DNA of 64,000 bases from Pseudomonas fluorescens (GCF_902497995.1 NZ_CABVII010000020.1:81651-145650); one strand, 5' to 3'; positions 50,555 to 60,777 are shown, counted from the first letter of the stretch. The notes: generated from the sequence alone by a model not told the origin. Program-made: numbers and translations.

Positions 50555-51364
50555 ATGAGTGCCGATAACGCCTACGCGGTCGAGCTGAAGGGACTGACCT
50601 TCAAGCGCGGTACGCGCAGCATTTTCAATAACGTCGATATCCGTATACCGCGCGGCAAGGTCACCGGCATCATGGGGCCTTCCGGGTGTGGCAAGACCAC
50701 GCTGTTGCGTTTGATGGGCGCCCAATTGCGCCCGACCAAGGGCGAAGTCTGGGTCAATGGCCAGAACCTGCCGAAGCTGTCGCGTAGCGATCTGTTCGAT
50801 GCGCGCAAGCACATGGGTGTGCTGTTCCAGAGCGGCGCACTCTTCACCGATCTCGATGTGTTCGAGAACGTCGCCTTTCCGCTACGGGTTCATACCGAGC
50901 TTCCGGAAGAGATGATCCGGGACATTGTCCTGCTCAAGTTGCAGGCCGTGGGCTTGCGTGGCGCCATCGACCTGATGCCCGACGAACTGTCCGGCGGCAT
51001 GAAGCGCCGTGTCGCGCTGGCCCGGGCGATTGCCCTCGATCCGCAGATCCTCATGTATGACGAGCCCTTCGTCGGCCAGGATCCGATCGCCATGGGCGTG
51101 CTGGTACGCCTGATCCGCCTGCTCAACGATGCGCTGGGCATCACCAGCATCGTGGTGTCCCACGACCTGGCCGAGACGGCGAGCATTGCCGACTACATCT
51201 ATGTGGTGGGTGACGGGCAGGTATTGGGGCAGGGCACGCCTGACGAATTGATGAATTCCAGCGAACCCCGCATCCGTCAGTTCATGACGGGGGAACCTGA
51301 CGGACCGGTCGCCTATCACTTTCCAGCGACGGACTACCGCGCAGATCTTCTGGGGAAGCGTTGA
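50555..51364 (+). CDS. mlaF: Phospholipid ABC transporter ATPase MlaF
   Basis: ATPase of the MlaFEDB complex, 269 residues, which keeps the outer-membrane lipid asymmetry by moving phospholipid. Walker A GPSGCGKTT, signature ELSGGMKRRVALAR, Walker B ILMYDEPFVGQDP and the switch SHDLAETASIAD are present. CGCAAGGAGTTTAG precedes the ATG. Its stop overlaps the mlaE ATG. In Pseudomonas the locus is also called ttg2 for its effect on solvent tolerance. Confidence 0.96.
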   Translation: MSADNAYAVELKGLTFKRGTRSIFNNVDIRIPRGKVTGIMGPSGCGKTTLLRLMGAQLRPTKGEVWVNGQNLPKLSRSDLFDARKHMGVLFQSGALFTDLDVFENVAFPLRVHTELPEEMIRDIVLLKLQAVGLRGAIDLMPDELSGGMKRRVALARAIALDPQILMYDEPFVGQDPIAMGVLVRLIRLLNDALGITSIVVSHDLAETASIADYIYVVGDGQVLGQGTPDELMNSSEPRIRQFMTGEPDGPVAYHFPATDYRADLLGKR

Positions 51365-52161
51365 TGCGCAAGATTTCACTGATAGAACGAGTGCGCCGTT
51401 TCGGACACTCCGGCATCGATGTGCTGGCGGTGTTCGGTCGTTCGGCGATATTCCTGTTTCATGCGTTGTTCGGCCGTGGCGGCATCGGCGGCGGTTTCGG
51501 CCTGCTGATCAAGCAATTGCATTCGGTGGGCGTGATGTCCCTGGTGATCATCGTGGTCTCCGGGGTGTTCATCGGCATGGTGCTGGCGCTGCAAGGGTTC
51601 AACATCCTGTCCAGCTATGGATCGGAGCAGGCGGTCGGGCAGATGGTTGCGCTGACGCTGCTGCGTGAACTCGGGCCGGTGGTCACCGCCTTGCTGTTCG
51701 CCGGGCGCGCCGGTTCGGCCCTGACGGCCGAAATCGGCAACATGAAGTCCACCGAGCAATTGTCCAGCCTGGAAATGATCGGTGTCGATCCGCTCAAGTA
51801 CATCATCGCCCCGCGCCTGTGGGCCGGCTTCATTTCCCTGCCGGTGCTGGCGATGATTTTCAGCGTGGTGGGTATCTGGGGTGGTTCGTGGGTGGCCGTC
51901 GACTGGCTGGGTGTCTATGAAGGCTCCTACTGGTCGAACATGCAGAACAGCGTGACCTTTGCCGACGATGTGCTCAACGGCATTATCAAAAGCATCGTCT
52001 TCGCCTTTGTCGTGACCTGGATCGCCGTATTCCAAGGCTATGACTGCGAGCCCACTTCCGAGGGGATCAGTCGTGCCACTACCAAGACCGTGGTGTATGC
52101 CTCTTTGGCAGTCCTCGGCCTGGACTTTATTCTGACCGCCTTGATGTTTGGAGATTTCTGA
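51364..52161 (+). CDS. mlaE: Phospholipid ABC transporter permease MlaE
   Basis: Inner-membrane permease of 265 residues with five or six helices. Family landmarks: ALQGFNILSSYGSEQAVGQM, LLRELGPVVTALLFAGRAGS, LTAEIGNMKSTEQLSSLEMI with the conserved GxMKxTEQ loop contacting MlaF, and the C-terminal GYDCEPTSEGISRATTKTVV. Start ATG at 51364 overlaps the mlaF stop (TGATG); an upstream TTG at 51361 is unnecessary. Confidence 0.96.
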   Translation: MRKISLIERVRRFGHSGIDVLAVFGRSAIFLFHALFGRGGIGGGFGLLIKQLHSVGVMSLVIIVVSGVFIGMVLALQGFNILSSYGSEQAVGQMVALTLLRELGPVVTALLFAGRAGSALTAEIGNMKSTEQLSSLEMIGVDPLKYIIAPRLWAGFISLPVLAMIFSVVGIWGGSWVAVDWLGVYEGSYWSNMQNSVTFADDVLNGIIKSIVFAFVVTWIAVFQGYDCEPTSEGISRATTKTVVYASLAVLGLDFILTALMFGDF

Positions 52162-52628
52162 TGCAAAACCGCACCCTGGAAATCGGTGTCGGCCTTTTCT
52201 TGCTGGCTGGCATCCTGGCTTTGCTGTTGCTGGCGTTGCGGGTGAGTGGCCTGTCCCCGAGCGCAACGACCGATACGTATAAACTTTATGCCTATTTCGA
52301 CAATATCGCCGGTTTGACGGTCAGAGCTAAAGTGACCATGGCCGGTGTGACCATCGGCAAGGTCACGGCGATCGATCTGGACCGCGACAGTTTCACCGGA
52401 AGAGTGACCATGCAGCTTGAAAAGTCCGTGGATAATCTGCCGACTGACTCCACTGCATCTATCCTGACCGCTGGCCTGTTGGGCGAGAAGTACATCGGTA
52501 TCAGCGTGGGCGGCGAAGAAGGCCTGCTCAAGGAGGGTGGAACCATCCACGACACCCAGTCGTCGCTGGTGCTCGAGGACCTGATCGGTAAATTCCTGCT
52601 CAATACCGTTAGCAAAGAAGCCAAATGA
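52161..52628 (+). CDS. mlaD: MCE-domain lipid-binding protein MlaD
   Basis: Membrane-anchored MCE protein of 155 residues. One N-terminal helix (about 5-25, IGVGLFLLAGILALLLLALR) and a single MCE domain (AYFDNIAGLTVRAKVTMAGV, TIGKVTAIDLDR, ILTAGLLGEKYIGISVGGEE) that forms a hexameric lipid tunnel above MlaE. ATG overlaps the mlaE stop by one base. The C-terminal IHDTQSSLVLEDLIGKFLLN is the conserved hydrophobic tip region. Confidence 0.96.
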   Translation: MQNRTLEIGVGLFLLAGILALLLLALRVSGLSPSATTDTYKLYAYFDNIAGLTVRAKVTMAGVTIGKVTAIDLDRDSFTGRVTMQLEKSVDNLPTDSTASILTAGLLGEKYIGISVGGEEGLLKEGGTIHDTQSSLVLEDLIGKFLLNTVSKEAK

Positions 52629-52638
52629 GGAGTTTTGA

Positions 52639-53292
52639 ATGATCTCTATCTTGCGACGTGGCCTGTTGGTATTACTCGCGGCCTTGCCGCTGATGGCTAA
52701 CGCCGTGGCGGCGCCGTCGGCGCACGAACTGGTACAGGACACGACTACCCGGTTGCTGGCCGACCTGGCTGCCAACAAAGAAAAATACAAGCAAAGCCCG
52801 AACGAGTTCTACAATGCCCTCAACGGGATTGTCGGGCCGGTGGTCGATGCCGACGGCATCTCGCGCAGCATCATGACTGTCAAATATTCGCGCAAAGCCA
52901 CGCCTGAGCAAATGCAGCGTTTCCAGGAAAACTTCAAGCGCAGCCTGATGCAGTTCTATGGCAACGCCTTGCTCGAATACAACAACCAGGGCATCACCGT
53001 TTCGCCGGCCAAGGACGAAAGCGGCACCCGGACCAGCGTCGACATGCAGGTCAAGGGCAGCAGCGGTTCGATCTATCCAGTGTCCTACACACTCGAGAAA
53101 ATCAACGGCGAGTGGAAAGTACGCAACGTGATCATCAACGGCATCAACATCGGCAAGCTGTTCCGCGATCAGTTCACCGATGCGATGCAGCGCAATGGCA
53201 ACGACCTGGACAAGACCATCGATAATTGGGCCGGGGAAGTCGCCAAAGCCAAGGAAACCACCGAAAAAGCTGCCGAGAAGCAAGCTCAATGA
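52639..53292 (+). CDS. mlaC: Periplasmic phospholipid shuttle MlaC
   Basis: Soluble periplasmic carrier of 217 residues passing phospholipids between the outer-membrane complex and MlaFEDB. The signal peptide MISILRRGLLVLLAALPLMA ends NAVAAP. The Tgt2/MlaC fold is shown by KYSRKATPEQMQRFQENFKR, LMQFYGNALLEYNNQGITV, KINGEWKVRNVIINGINIGK and FRDQFTDAMQRNGNDLDKTI. The C-terminal tail is charged (KAKETTEKAAEKQAQ). mlaB overlaps its stop by four bases. Confidence 0.96.
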   Translation: MISILRRGLLVLLAALPLMANAVAAPSAHELVQDTTTRLLADLAANKEKYKQSPNEFYNALNGIVGPVVDADGISRSIMTVKYSRKATPEQMQRFQENFKRSLMQFYGNALLEYNNQGITVSPAKDESGTRTSVDMQVKGSSGSIYPVSYTLEKINGEWKVRNVIINGINIGKLFRDQFTDAMQRNGNDLDKTIDNWAGEVAKAKETTEKAAEKQAQ

Positions 53293-53594
53293 GTGTGTCG
53301 GCCATTCGTATGAGTGAATCCGGCGAGTTGTTGCTCAGCGGCATGCTGGATTACCGTACCGGTCCTGGCCTGCGCAAACAGGGTCAGGCGCTGATCAACT
53401 CCAGCAAGGCGGCTAAGTTGGTAGTCGATTGCACGGCGGTGTTGAAGTCCAGCAGTGTCGGCTTGTCGCTGTTGCTGTGCTTCATGCGTGATGCAGAGGC
53501 GGCCGGCAAGGCGCTGAGCATCCGTGGGATGCCGGAAGACATGCGCGAAATCGCTCAGGTCAGCGAATTGACCGAGCTGTTGGCGCAACCCTAA
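53289..53594 (+). CDS. mlaB: STAS-domain protein MlaB
   Basis: Cytoplasmic STAS protein of 101 residues that stabilises MlaF. Core segments are SGELLLSGMLDYRTGPGLRK, LVVDCTAVLKSSSVGLSLLL and GKALSIRGMPEDMREIAQVS, in the NTP-binding-like STAS layout with the conserved serine/threonine region SSSVG. The start MSVSAIRMSES overlaps the mlaC stop as ATGA. Last gene of mlaFEDCB, ahead of a terminator. Confidence 0.93.
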   Translation: MSVSAIRMSESGELLLSGMLDYRTGPGLRKQGQALINSSKAAKLVVDCTAVLKSSSVGLSLLLCFMRDAEAAGKALSIRGMPEDMREIAQVSELTELLAQP

Positions 53595-53609
53595 CCAGCA
53601 TCTATGAAC

Positions 53610-53662
53610 AAGCCCCCCGTCAGAGTCCGGCTTCGCGGGGTTCGCAGGCGCGGGGCTTTTTT
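53610..53662 (+). terminator. Intrinsic terminator after the mla operon
   Basis: AAGCCCC (53610-53616) pairs with GGGGC (53652-53656), with further pairing inside a 35-base apical region, and six T follow (53657-53662). TATGAT at 53664-53669 immediately after could be the -10 for ibaG, with TTCGCA at 53641 as a weak -35. Confidence 0.65.
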
Positions 53663-53708
53663 GTATGATGTCCGACCCGCGCGCACAGGGCGCCGATTGA
53701 GGTTGAGC

Positions 53709-53948
53709 ATGCAGGCCGTAGAAGTGAAGAGCTTCCTTGAAGGAAAGCTGCCCGGAACGTTGGTAGAAGTTGAAGGCGAAGGCTGCAACTTTCAGCTGAA
53801 TGTGATTAGCGATGAACTGGCGGCGTTGAGCCCGGTGAAGCGTCAGCAGCAGATCTATGCCCATTTGAACCCATGGATCACCGATGGCAGCATCCATGCG
53901 GTCACTATGAAATTTTTCAGCAGCGCGGCCTGGGCCGAGCGCACCTGA
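53709..53948 (+). CDS. ibaG: BolA-family protein IbaG
   Basis: Small BolA/YrbA protein of 79 residues, typically a partner of monothiol glutaredoxin in iron-sulfur or envelope-related processes. It begins MQAVEVKSFLEGKLPGTLVE and has the BolA helix-turn-helix-like pattern VISDELAALSPVKRQQQIYA and WITDGSIHAVTMKFFSS, including the conserved histidine in IHAV. The ATG at 53709 follows GGTTGAG; the longer frame from 53604 crosses the terminator. murA follows 22 bases later. Confidence 0.93.
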   Translation: MQAVEVKSFLEGKLPGTLVEVEGEGCNFQLNVISDELAALSPVKRQQQIYAHLNPWITDGSIHAVTMKFFSSAAWAERT

Positions 53949-53970
53949 GCCCAAGGGCGTCGAGATTCTT

Positions 53971-55236
53971 ATGGATAAATTGATAATTACCGGTGGCGTT
54001 CGTCTTGATGGCGAAATCCGCATCTCCGGGGCAAAGAACTCTGCCCTGCCGATCCTGGCTGCCACCTTGCTGTGCGATGGCCCGGTGACCGTTGCCAATC
54101 TGCCGCACCTGCACGACATCACCACCATGATCGAGCTGTTCGGTCGCATGGGCATCGAGCCTGTGATCGACGAGAAGCTCAGCGTCGAAATCGACCCGCG
54201 CACCATCAAGACCCTGATCGCTCCGTACGAACTGGTTAAAACCATGCGTGCGTCGATCCTGGTACTGGGGCCGATGGTTGCCCGTTTCGGTGAAGCCGAA
54301 GTCGCACTGCCTGGCGGTTGCGCCATCGGTTCGCGTCCGGTTGACCTGCACATCCGTGGCCTTGAGGCCATGGGCGCGGTCATCGACGTCGAAGGCGGCT
54401 ACATCAAGGCCAAGGCCCCTGAAGGCGGCCTGCGCGGTGCGCACTTCTTCTTCGATACCGTCAGCGTGACCGGTACCGAAAACATCATGATGGCCGCCGC
54501 ACTGGCCAAGGGCCGCAGCGTCCTGGCAAACGCCGCTCGCGAGCCTGAAGTCATCGACCTGGCGAACTTCCTGAATGCCATGGGTGCCAAGGTTTCCGGC
54601 GCTGGCACCGACACCATCACCATCGATGGCGTCGAGCGTCTGCACCCGACCACCTACAAGGTGATGCCTGACCGTATCGAGACCGGCACCTACCTGGTGG
54701 CCGCAGCGGTCACCGGCGGTCGTGTGAAGGTCAAGGATACTGATCCGACCATCCTCGAAGCCGTTCTGGAAAAGCTCCGCGAGTCGGGTGCTGAAATCAC
54801 CTGCGGCGAAGACTGGATCGAGCTGAACATGCACGGCAAGCGGCCAAAAGCCGTTAACGTACGTACGGCTCCATACCCGGCATTCCCGACCGACATGCAG
54901 GCGCAGTTCATCTCCCTCAACGCCATTGCCGAAGGCACGGGTGCGGTGATCGAGACGATCTTCGAAAACCGTTTCATGCACGTGTACGAACTGCACCGCA
55001 TGGGCGCCAAGATCCAGGTCGAGGGCAACACTGCCATCGTCACCGGTACCGAGAAGCTCAAGGGCGCGCCAGTCATGGCCACCGACCTGCGTGCATCGGC
55101 CAGCCTGGTCATCTCGGCGCTGATCGCCGAAGGCGACACCCTGATCGACCGCATCTACCACATAGACCGTGGTTACGAGTGCATCGAAGAGAAACTGCAG
55201 ATGCTCGGCGCCAAGATCCGCCGCGTACCGGGCTAG
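53971..55236 (+). CDS. murA: UDP-N-acetylglucosamine 1-carboxyvinyltransferase MurA
   Basis: Enzyme of the first committed peptidoglycan step, transferring enolpyruvate to UDP-GlcNAc; 421 residues. K22 in ISGAKNSALPI and the catalytic C117 in LPGGCAIGSRPVDLH (the target of fosfomycin) are present, as are the glycine loop SDFRASASLVI-like ATDLRASASLVISALIAEG and the C-terminal YECIEEKLQMLGAKIRRV. It is a two-domain inside-out barrel. Placed before hisG as is usual in Pseudomonas. Confidence 0.98.
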   Translation: MDKLIITGGVRLDGEIRISGAKNSALPILAATLLCDGPVTVANLPHLHDITTMIELFGRMGIEPVIDEKLSVEIDPRTIKTLIAPYELVKTMRASILVLGPMVARFGEAEVALPGGCAIGSRPVDLHIRGLEAMGAVIDVEGGYIKAKAPEGGLRGAHFFFDTVSVTGTENIMMAAALAKGRSVLANAAREPEVIDLANFLNAMGAKVSGAGTDTITIDGVERLHPTTYKVMPDRIETGTYLVAAAVTGGRVKVKDTDPTILEAVLEKLRESGAEITCGEDWIELNMHGKRPKAVNVRTAPYPAFPTDMQAQFISLNAIAEGTGAVIETIFENRFMHVYELHRMGAKIQVEGNTAIVTGTEKLKGAPVMATDLRASASLVISALIAEGDTLIDRIYHIDRGYECIEEKLQMLGAKIRRVPG

Positions 55237-55364
55237 TTTCTGCTGCATGGGCGCAGGGACGCGCCCGTTGATTTCGTTTCAAGTCGAGCCGGTTCCCGGC
55301 TCGATGTATGTCCGGCGCCGATTGCGACCGGGCATGAGTACCTTGATAAGGACTGACGTTTCCC

Positions 55365-56000
55365 ATGTTGACCATCGCACTGTCCAAGGGCCGCATCCTT
55401 GACGACACCCTGCCGCTTCTGGCTGAAGCGGGCATCGTGCCGACCGAGAATCCGGACAAGAGCCGCAAGCTGATCATTCCCACGACCCAGGCCGATGTGC
55501 GCCTGCTGATCGTGCGCGCCACCGATGTGCCGACTTACGTCGAGCATGGCGCCGCCGACCTCGGTGTCGCCGGTAAAGATGTGCTGATGGAATACGGCGG
55601 CCAGGGTTTGTACGAGCCTCTGGATCTGCGGATTGCCCTCTGCAAGCTGATGACCGCTGGCCGTGTCGGCGATGTCGAGCCCAAGGGCCGTTTGCGGGTG
55701 GCGACCAAGTTCGTCAACGTTGCCAAGCGCTACTATGCCGAACAGGGCCGTCAGGTCGACATCATCAAGCTCTACGGCTCAATGGAACTGGCACCGCTGA
55801 TCGGCCTGGCGGACAAGATCATCGACGTGGTCGACACCGGCAACACCCTGCGCGCCAATGGCCTGGAACCCCAGGATTTCATTGCCGACATCAGCTCCCG
55901 CCTGATCGTCAACAAGGCGTCGATGAAAATGCAGCACGCCCGTATCCAGGCGTTGATCGACACCCTGCGCAAGGCAGTGGAGTCTCGACACCGCGGCTGA
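55365..56000 (+). CDS. hisG: ATP phosphoribosyltransferase, short form HisG
   Basis: First enzyme of histidine synthesis, 211 residues. Landmarks are MLTIALSKGRILDDTLPLLA, the GAADLGVAGKDVLMEYGG region and the PRPP loop DVVDTGNTLRANGL. It lacks the C-terminal regulatory ACT-like domain, so it is the short type that needs HisZ for activity and feedback control; no hisZ is in the window. It lies 129 bases after murA, and hisD follows after a hairpin. Confidence 0.96.
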   Translation: MLTIALSKGRILDDTLPLLAEAGIVPTENPDKSRKLIIPTTQADVRLLIVRATDVPTYVEHGAADLGVAGKDVLMEYGGQGLYEPLDLRIALCKLMTAGRVGDVEPKGRLRVATKFVNVAKRYYAEQGRQVDIIKLYGSMELAPLIGLADKIIDVVDTGNTLRANGLEPQDFIADISSRLIVNKASMKMQHARIQALIDTLRKAVESRHRG

Positions 56001-56053
56001 TTTACCCGCGCGACGCTGAGTCGCGCCCGTCTATCCGCCTCATAGCCAGAATT

Positions 56054-56103
56054 CTCAGGTGCCCAAGCGGAAACGACTGCTAAGTTAGGGCGCCTGAGTT
56101 TTT
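56054..56103 (+). terminator. Hairpin with T-run between hisG and hisD
   Basis: CTCAGGTGCCC (56054-56064) and GGGCGCCTGAG (56088-56098) pair with one T-G wobble around a 23-base loop; five T follow. It would partly or conditionally stop murA-hisG transcription before hisD. Confidence 0.55.
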
Positions 56104-56126
56104 GCCAATTCTATGAGGCTCTCGCT

Positions 56127-57464
56127 ATGACCGCACCGACTGCAATTCGCCGACTCAACGCTGCTGACCCGGATTTTGCGCATCATCTGGATCATCTGCT
56201 GAGCTGGGAAAGTGTGTCCGACGACTCGGTCAATCAGCGGGTGCTGGACATCATCAAGACCGTGCGTGAGCGTGGCGATGCGGCGCTGGTGGACTACACC
56301 CGGCAGTTCGACGGCCTGGACGTTGCGTCCATGGCCGACCTGATCCTGCCGCGTGAGCGCCTGGAGCTGGCCCTGACGCGGATCACCGTGCCCCAGCGCG
56401 AAGCCCTGGAAAAAGCCGCGGCCCGGGTGCGCAGCTACCACGAAAAGCAGAAGCAGGATTCCTGGAGCTACACCGAAGCCGACGGCACCGTGCTGGGCCA
56501 GAAGGTCACGCCGCTGGATCGCGCCGGTCTGTATGTGCCGGGTGGCAAGGCGTCTTATCCGTCCTCGGTACTGATGAACGCGATTCCGGCCAAGGTGGCC
56601 GGCGTGACCGAAGTGGTCATGGTGGTGCCGACTCCTCGTGGTGAAATCAACGAGCTGGTGCTGGCCGCAGCCTGCATCGCCGGCGTCGACCGCGTGTTCA
56701 CCATCGGCGGCGCTCAAGCGGTCGCCGCGCTGGCGTACGGCACCGAAAGCGTGCCGAAGGTCGACAAGGTGGTCGGGCCGGGCAACATCTATGTCGCTAC
56801 CGCCAAGCGCCACGTGTTCGGCCAGGTCGGTATCGACATGATCGCCGGTCCGTCGGAGATCCTCGTGGTGTGCGACGGCAAGACCGATCCGGACTGGATT
56901 GCCATGGACCTGTTCTCCCAGGCCGAGCACGACGAAGACGCCCAGGCGATCCTGGTCAGCCCGGACGCCGGGTTCCTCGACCAGGTCGCCGCCAGCATCA
57001 CCAGACTGCTGCCGACCATGGAACGCGCCGAAATCATCGAAACCTCGATCAATGGCCGTGGCGCGCTGATCAAGGTCCGCGACATGGAGCAAGCCATCGA
57101 AGTGGCCAACCGCATCGCGCCGGAACACCTGGAGTTGTCCGTTGCCGATCCGCAAGCCTGGCTGCCGCAGATCCGTCACGCCGGTGCGATCTTCATGGGC
57201 CGCCACACCTCCGAAGCCCTGGGCGACTACTGCGCCGGCCCGAACCACGTGCTGCCGACCTCCGGCACCGCGCGGTTCTCATCGCCGCTGGGCGTGTATG
57301 ACTTCCAGAAACGCTCGTCGATCATCTTCTGCTCCGAGCAGGGTGCGTCCGAACTGGGCAAGACCGCTTCCGTGCTGGCCCGTGGCGAGTCGCTGACTGC
57401 GCACGCGCGGAGCGCCGAATACCGCATCGTCGACGAAGACTTTCCACAAGGGCAGGGGAACTGA
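56127..57464 (+). CDS. hisD: Histidinol dehydrogenase HisD
   Basis: Zinc enzyme catalysing the last two oxidations of histidine synthesis, 445 residues. Conserved parts: LDRAGLYVPGGKASYPSSVL, VFTIGGAQAVAALAYGTESV, VDKVVGPGNIYVATAKRHVF, the zinc/catalytic segment DLFSQAEHDEDAQAILVS and IAPEHLELSV with active-site His, and GRHTSEALGDYCAGPNHVLP. It starts MTAPTAIRRLNAADPDF behind a weak site. hisC follows after two bases. Confidence 0.97.
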   Translation: MTAPTAIRRLNAADPDFAHHLDHLLSWESVSDDSVNQRVLDIIKTVRERGDAALVDYTRQFDGLDVASMADLILPRERLELALTRITVPQREALEKAAARVRSYHEKQKQDSWSYTEADGTVLGQKVTPLDRAGLYVPGGKASYPSSVLMNAIPAKVAGVTEVVMVVPTPRGEINELVLAAACIAGVDRVFTIGGAQAVAALAYGTESVPKVDKVVGPGNIYVATAKRHVFGQVGIDMIAGPSEILVVCDGKTDPDWIAMDLFSQAEHDEDAQAILVSPDAGFLDQVAASITRLLPTMERAEIIETSINGRGALIKVRDMEQAIEVANRIAPEHLELSVADPQAWLPQIRHAGAIFMGRHTSEALGDYCAGPNHVLPTSGTARFSSPLGVYDFQKRSSIIFCSEQGASELGKTASVLARGESLTAHARSAEYRIVDEDFPQGQGN

Positions 57465-57466
57465 GC

Positions 57467-58519
57467 ATGAGTAAATTCTGGAGCCCGTTCGTTAAGAATC
57501 TGGTGCCTTACGTACCAGGCGAGCAGCCGAAACTGGCGAAGCTGGTGAAGCTCAACACCAACGAAAATCCGTATGGCCCGTCGCCTAAAGCCCTGGCGGC
57601 GATGCAGACCGAACTGAATGACAACCTGCGTTTGTACCCGGACCCGAACAGCGATCTGCTGAAAAACGCCGTGGCTACGTATTACGGTGTGCAAGCCAGT
57701 CAGGTGTTCCTCGGCAACGGCTCGGACGAAGTGCTGGCGCACATTTTTCACGGCTTGCTGCAACACGACAAAGCCGTGCTGTTTCCGGACATCAGCTACA
57801 GCTTCTATCCGGTTTACTGCGGGTTGTATGGCATCGACTTCGATGCGGTGCCACTGGACGAGCAGTTCCAGATCAACCCGGCCGACTACGCCAAGCCGAA
57901 CGGCGGGATCATTTTCCCTAACCCGAATGCGCCAACCGGCTGCCTGTTGGCACTGGACGCCGTCGAGCAAATCCTCAAGGCCAGCCCGGATTCGGTGGTC
58001 GTGGTGGATGAGGCTTACATCGACTTCGGTGGTGAGACGGCGATCACGCTGGTCGACCGCTATCCAAACCTGCTGGTGACCCAGACCTTGTCCAAGTCTC
58101 GTTCGCTGGCCGGCCTGCGGGTTGGCCTGGCGGTGGGGCATCCGGACCTGATCGAAGCGCTGGAGCGGATCAAGAACAGCTTCAATTCCTATCCGTTGGA
58201 TCGCCTGGCGATTGTGGGCGCGGCGGCAGCGTTTGAGGATCGCGAGCACTTCGACAAGACCTGTCGGTGGGTCATCGAGAGTCGTGACAAGGTGGTCGGG
58301 CAATTGGAAGCGAAGGGCTTTGAAGTGTTGCCGTCGGCGGCGAACTTCATTTTCGCCCGTCATCCGCAGCACGATGCGGCCGGCCTGGCGGCGAAGTTGC
58401 GCGAGCAGGGCGTGATCGTTCGGCACTTCAAGCAGGCGCGGATTGCCCAGTTCCTGCGGATCAGCATCGGTACCCCGGAACAGAACCAGGCGCTGATCGA
58501 CGGCCTGGGCGACCTCTAA
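57467..58519 (+). CDS. hisC: Histidinol-phosphate aminotransferase HisC
   Basis: PLP-dependent class II-type aminotransferase of 350 residues in histidine synthesis. The N-terminal YVPGEQPK...KLNTNENPYGPSP motif is typical; the lysine that binds PLP lies in TLSKSRSLAGLRVGLAVG; LGNGSDEVLAHIF and VVVDEAYIDFGG hold cofactor contacts, and FKQARIAQFLRISIGTPEQN the substrate arginine. GGGGAACTGAGC precedes the ATG. It ends murA-his gene group, followed by a REPIN. Confidence 0.96.
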   Translation: MSKFWSPFVKNLVPYVPGEQPKLAKLVKLNTNENPYGPSPKALAAMQTELNDNLRLYPDPNSDLLKNAVATYYGVQASQVFLGNGSDEVLAHIFHGLLQHDKAVLFPDISYSFYPVYCGLYGIDFDAVPLDEQFQINPADYAKPNGGIIFPNPNAPTGCLLALDAVEQILKASPDSVVVVDEAYIDFGGETAITLVDRYPNLLVTQTLSKSRSLAGLRVGLAVGHPDLIEALERIKNSFNSYPLDRLAIVGAAAAFEDREHFDKTCRWVIESRDKVVGQLEAKGFEVLPSAANFIFARHPQHDAAGLAAKLREQGVIVRHFKQARIAQFLRISIGTPEQNQALIDGLGDL

Positions 58520-58536
58520 GCCAGCACTGCCCCCCC

Positions 58537-58626
58537 TGTAGGAGCGAGGCTTGCCCGCGAAGAACGATAACGCGGTGTACCTGATGCACCGCGTCATCGT
58601 TCTTCGCGGGCAAGCCTCGCTCCTAC
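58537..58626. repeat. REPIN 10: inverted REP pair, GAGG type
   Basis: TGTAGGAGCGAGGCTTGCCC at 58537 and complement ending at 58626, between convergent hisC and algW. The centre GAACGATAACGCGGTG ... CACCGCGTCATCGTTC nearly repeats that of REPIN 11. Confidence 0.9.
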
Positions 58627-58646
58627 GGGGTTTTCTGTGTAGCTGA

Positions 58647-59807
<1,161 letters not shown>

Positions 59808-59908
59808 TAAGCACGTCCTGAGAGGTTGCAGGCGGTATGAGACCGCCCATAATGTCGCGCATTATACGAGGCCAAGCTGCCTCTGAACGGGATATTTAGG
59901 AGTCTTTT

Positions 59909-60667
59909 ATGGCCGTCGCCCTGAGCACCCTGGTCGAAGAAGCCGACCGTTACCTCAACAGTGCCAAGATCGCCGATTACTGCCCCAACGGCTTGCAGGT
60001 CGAAGGCCGGCCGCAGGTGATGCGCATCGTCAGTGGCGTCACCGCCAGCCAGGCGTTGCTCGACGCCGCCGTGGAAGCCAACGCCGATCTGGTGCTGGTG
60101 CATCATGGCTATTTCTGGAAAGGCGAGAATCCGTGCATCACCGGCATGAAGCAGCGTCGCCTGAAGACCCTGCTCAAGCACGATATCAGCCTGCTGTCCT
60201 ACCACCTGCCGCTGGATTTGCACCCTGAAGTCGGGAACAACGTGCAGCTGGCGCGCCAGTTGGACATCACGGTCGAAGGCCCGCTGGATCCGGATAACCT
60301 GAAAGTGGTCGGCCTGGTCGGCTCGTTGAACGAACCGGTAACGCCCCGGGATTTTGCCCGTCGCGTACAGGAAGTCATGGGCCGCGAGCCGTTGCTGATC
60401 GAAGGCAGCGAGATGATCCGCCGCGTGGGTTGGTGTACCGGTGGCGGCCAGGGTTACATCGATCAGGCTATTCTGGCCGGCGTTGATTTGTACCTCAGCG
60501 GTGAAGCCTCCGAGCAAACCTTCCACAGCGCCCGGGAAAACGACATCAGCTTCATCGCCGCCGGCCATCACGCCACCGAGCGCTATGGTGTGCAGGCGTT
60601 GGGTGATTACCTGGCACGACGGTTCGCCCTGGAGCACATCTTCATCGATTGCCCGAATCCGATTTGA
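59909..60667 (+). CDS. Nif3-like dinuclear metal centre protein (YbgI family)
   Basis: Protein of 252 residues of the Nif3/YbgI family, forming hexameric rings with a two-metal site. Metal ligands appear as HHGYFWKGENP (residues 64-74), LPLDLHPEVGNN and the C-terminal FIAAGHHATERYGVQALGDY. GVTASQALLDAAVEANADLV and GEASEQTFHSARENDISFI complete the fold. Family members bind GTP cyclohydrolase-related folds and have reported roles in DNA or metal metabolism, but a firm activity is lacking. TTTAGGAGTC lies ahead of the ATG; it is divergent from algW. Confidence 0.92.
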   Translation: MAVALSTLVEEADRYLNSAKIADYCPNGLQVEGRPQVMRIVSGVTASQALLDAAVEANADLVLVHHGYFWKGENPCITGMKQRRLKTLLKHDISLLSYHLPLDLHPEVGNNVQLARQLDITVEGPLDPDNLKVVGLVGSLNEPVTPRDFARRVQEVMGREPLLIEGSEMIRRVGWCTGGGQGYIDQAILAGVDLYLSGEASEQTFHSARENDISFIAAGHHATERYGVQALGDYLARRFALEHIFIDCPNPI

Positions 60668-60687
60668 GAACACCCGATTTCTCCCCC

Positions 60688-60777
60688 GTAGGAGCGAGGC
60701 TTGCCCGCGAAGAACGATAACGCGGTTTGTCAGGTACACCGCGTTATCGTTCTTCGCGGGCAAGCCTCGCTCCTACA
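60688..60777. repeat. REPIN 11: inverted REP pair, GAGG type
   Basis: GTAGGAGCGAGGCTTGCCCG at 60688, complement ending 60777, ahead of cysD. Its centre GAACGATAACGCGG ... CCGCGTTATCGTTC closely repeats that of REPIN 10, so the entire stem is about 35 bases long. Confidence 0.9.
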
